Assembly: GCA_038326995.1 (NCBI GenBank)
Contig: JBBQKP010000203.1
Location: 1-6,234 of the forward strand
Source of the DNA: JBBQKP01 sp038326995
GTDB taxonomy: Bacteria; Planctomycetota; Phycisphaerae; Tepidisphaerales; Tepidisphaeraceae
Direction of reading: 5' to 3'
DNA length: 6,234 nt
Positions 5,865 through 6,234 of the stretch are shown piece after piece (the stretch's first letter is position 1; every line of letters begins with the position of its first letter). The notes under the pieces were generated by a model. The model did no database searches, was not told the origin of the DNA, and was given only the letters and a program-made list of their open reading frames with translations. Both the position numbers and the translations under genes were made by a program.

Positions 5865-5938
5865 GCGTAGCCGCAAGCTTGCTTGCGCTTTGTGTGCACG
5901 CCTGGTCTGTCAAAGCACCAGCAAGCTGGTGGCTACGC
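5865..5938. repeat. Compound palindromic (REP-like) element
   Basis: Two 28-nt arms (5865-5892 and 5911-5938) are separated by 18 nt and pair at 24 Watson-Crick positions plus one G-U. The outer ends, gcgtagcc and ggctacgc, are perfectly complementary. Each arm also contains its own 6-bp palindrome with a 2-nt centre: gcaagcttgcttgc (5873-5886) and accagcaagctggt (5917-5930). It can thus form one long hairpin or a stem with two side hairpins. Lying 103 nt after frr, it may stop or protect the 3' end of the transcript. Its architecture resembles dispersed REP/BIME-type repeats; copy number cannot be judged here. Confidence 0.7.
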
Positions 5939-5979
5939 TTGGGAAAGCGACGCTTTTTGAATCGGTCGCATCACTGATC

Positions 5980-6063
5980 AGTTGACTGGTGCTTGACCCG
6001 GTATTCGTCCCGGTATTTGACTCGGTATTTGACCCAATATTTGACCTGGCACTCGAACTGTCC
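5980..6063. repeat. About seven degenerate 12-bp direct repeats
   Basis: With consensus tttgacccggta, the units starting at 5992, 6004, 6016, 6028 and 6040 read cttgacccggta, ttcgtcccggta, tttgactcggta, tttgacccaata and tttgacctggca. Weaker units flank them at 5980 and 6052. No gene covers the array. On the minus strand it falls in a 47-codon open frame (5971-6114) giving VKYR-like tetrapeptides, which I do not call a gene. Confidence 0.85.
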
Positions 6064-6172
6064 TGCATCCTTTTTTGTTGAAACCCGTAAAAGCCTCGGT
6101 GACAAAGAAAACATCAACTATTCAAAGCTTAAGACGTGACCAAGCACCAGGGCTTTTGTGAATTTCCTTCCG

Positions 6173-6214
6173 CTACTTTCTTCCCCCTACTTTCTCCCCC
6201 CTACTTTCTCCCCA
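6173..6214. repeat. Three 14-bp repeats (ctactttctccccc)
   Basis: Units ctactttcttcccc, ctactttctccccc and ctactttctcccca lie head to tail near the right edge. The top strand is nearly all pyrimidine, like the tract before frr. A period of 14 would break a reading frame, consistent with intergenic DNA. Confidence 0.85.
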
Positions 6215-6234
6215 GCTTCAGCAGATCGCGAATC

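Larger units (their letters stand above)
5762..6234. other. Gene-free tail rich in repeats
   Basis: 473 bp downstream of frr contain no open frame with a recognisable product. The stretch holds a compound palindrome (5865-5938), about seven 12-bp direct repeats (5980-6063) and three 14-bp repeats (6173-6214). The ten-base ctggtgcttg at 5986-5995 has its exact reverse complement at 6141-6150. The core agcaccag also occurs in the right arm of the compound palindrome (5914-5921). No classical terminator directly follows frr. Confidence 0.6.

Noticed and set aside
5971..6114. 47-codon minus-strand open frame with VKYR-like repeats
   Set aside because: No Shine-Dalgarno, no recognisable domain, and the repeats come directly from the 12-bp DNA array; it could be chance.
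3892..6214. CRISPR-like array
   Set aside because: The repeats are directly adjacent with no unique spacers, and the units are only 8-15 bp.
6201..6234. Possible C-terminus of a minus-strand gene (IRDLLKLGRK then stop) at the right edge
   Set aside because: Ten codons are too few to support a gene call; the stop codon lies inside the 14-bp repeat. Sequence beyond the window would decide.

Overview
The window reads as ordinary chromosomal DNA from a moderately GC-rich bacterium. It carries five complete protein genes and no plasmid, phage, transposase or CRISPR genes. None of the five has a strong Shine-Dalgarno sequence. The ribosome recycling factor gene stands alone, next to an FkbM methyltransferase gene rather than directly after pyrH. 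Together with the general look of the recycling factor, this makes me lean towards a Planctomycetota/Phycisphaerae-like or similar environmental lineage. That placement is a weak inference and is not shown by the sequence.

Layout: (1) 148-915 (+), a DUF2071/YqjF-family protein of unknown role. (2) 916-1277, a convergent intergenic stretch with a hairpin-plus-T-run that probably ends the leftward transcript. (3) A leftward pair, probably co-transcribed: a YeaD-like hexose-6-phosphate mutarotase (3778 to 2819) followed 32 nt later by an exported DUF2252 protein with kinase-like HGD and DFD motifs (2786 to 1278). (4) A 107-bp divergent promoter region. (5) 3886-4938 (+), an FkbM-family SAM-dependent methyltransferase. 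(6) 4939-5200, an intergenic region with a 19-bp near-perfect inverted repeat around four 8-bp pyrimidine repeats. (7) 5201-5761 (+), frr, ribosome recycling factor. (8) 5762-6234, a gene-free tail with a compound palindrome, about seven 12-bp repeats and three 14-bp repeats.

The genes do not form one pathway. The mutarotase belongs to sugar-phosphate metabolism, frr is translation housekeeping, the FkbM enzyme probably methylates a glycan or small molecule, and the two DUF proteins have no assigned role.

The most unusual signal is not a gene but a habit of the DNA. Short degenerate direct tandem repeats recur across the right two thirds of the window. Inside genes the period is 12 or 15 bp, which preserves the frame; outside genes it is 8, 12 or 14 bp. 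The FkbM gene alone has four separate arrays, about 75 of its 350 residues, at the N-terminus and in the loops between conserved methyltransferase blocks. The DUF2252 gene has two more. Two FkbM arrays about 800 bp apart share a related SPAxx unit. The differing degrees of decay suggest recurrent local duplication, some of it recent.
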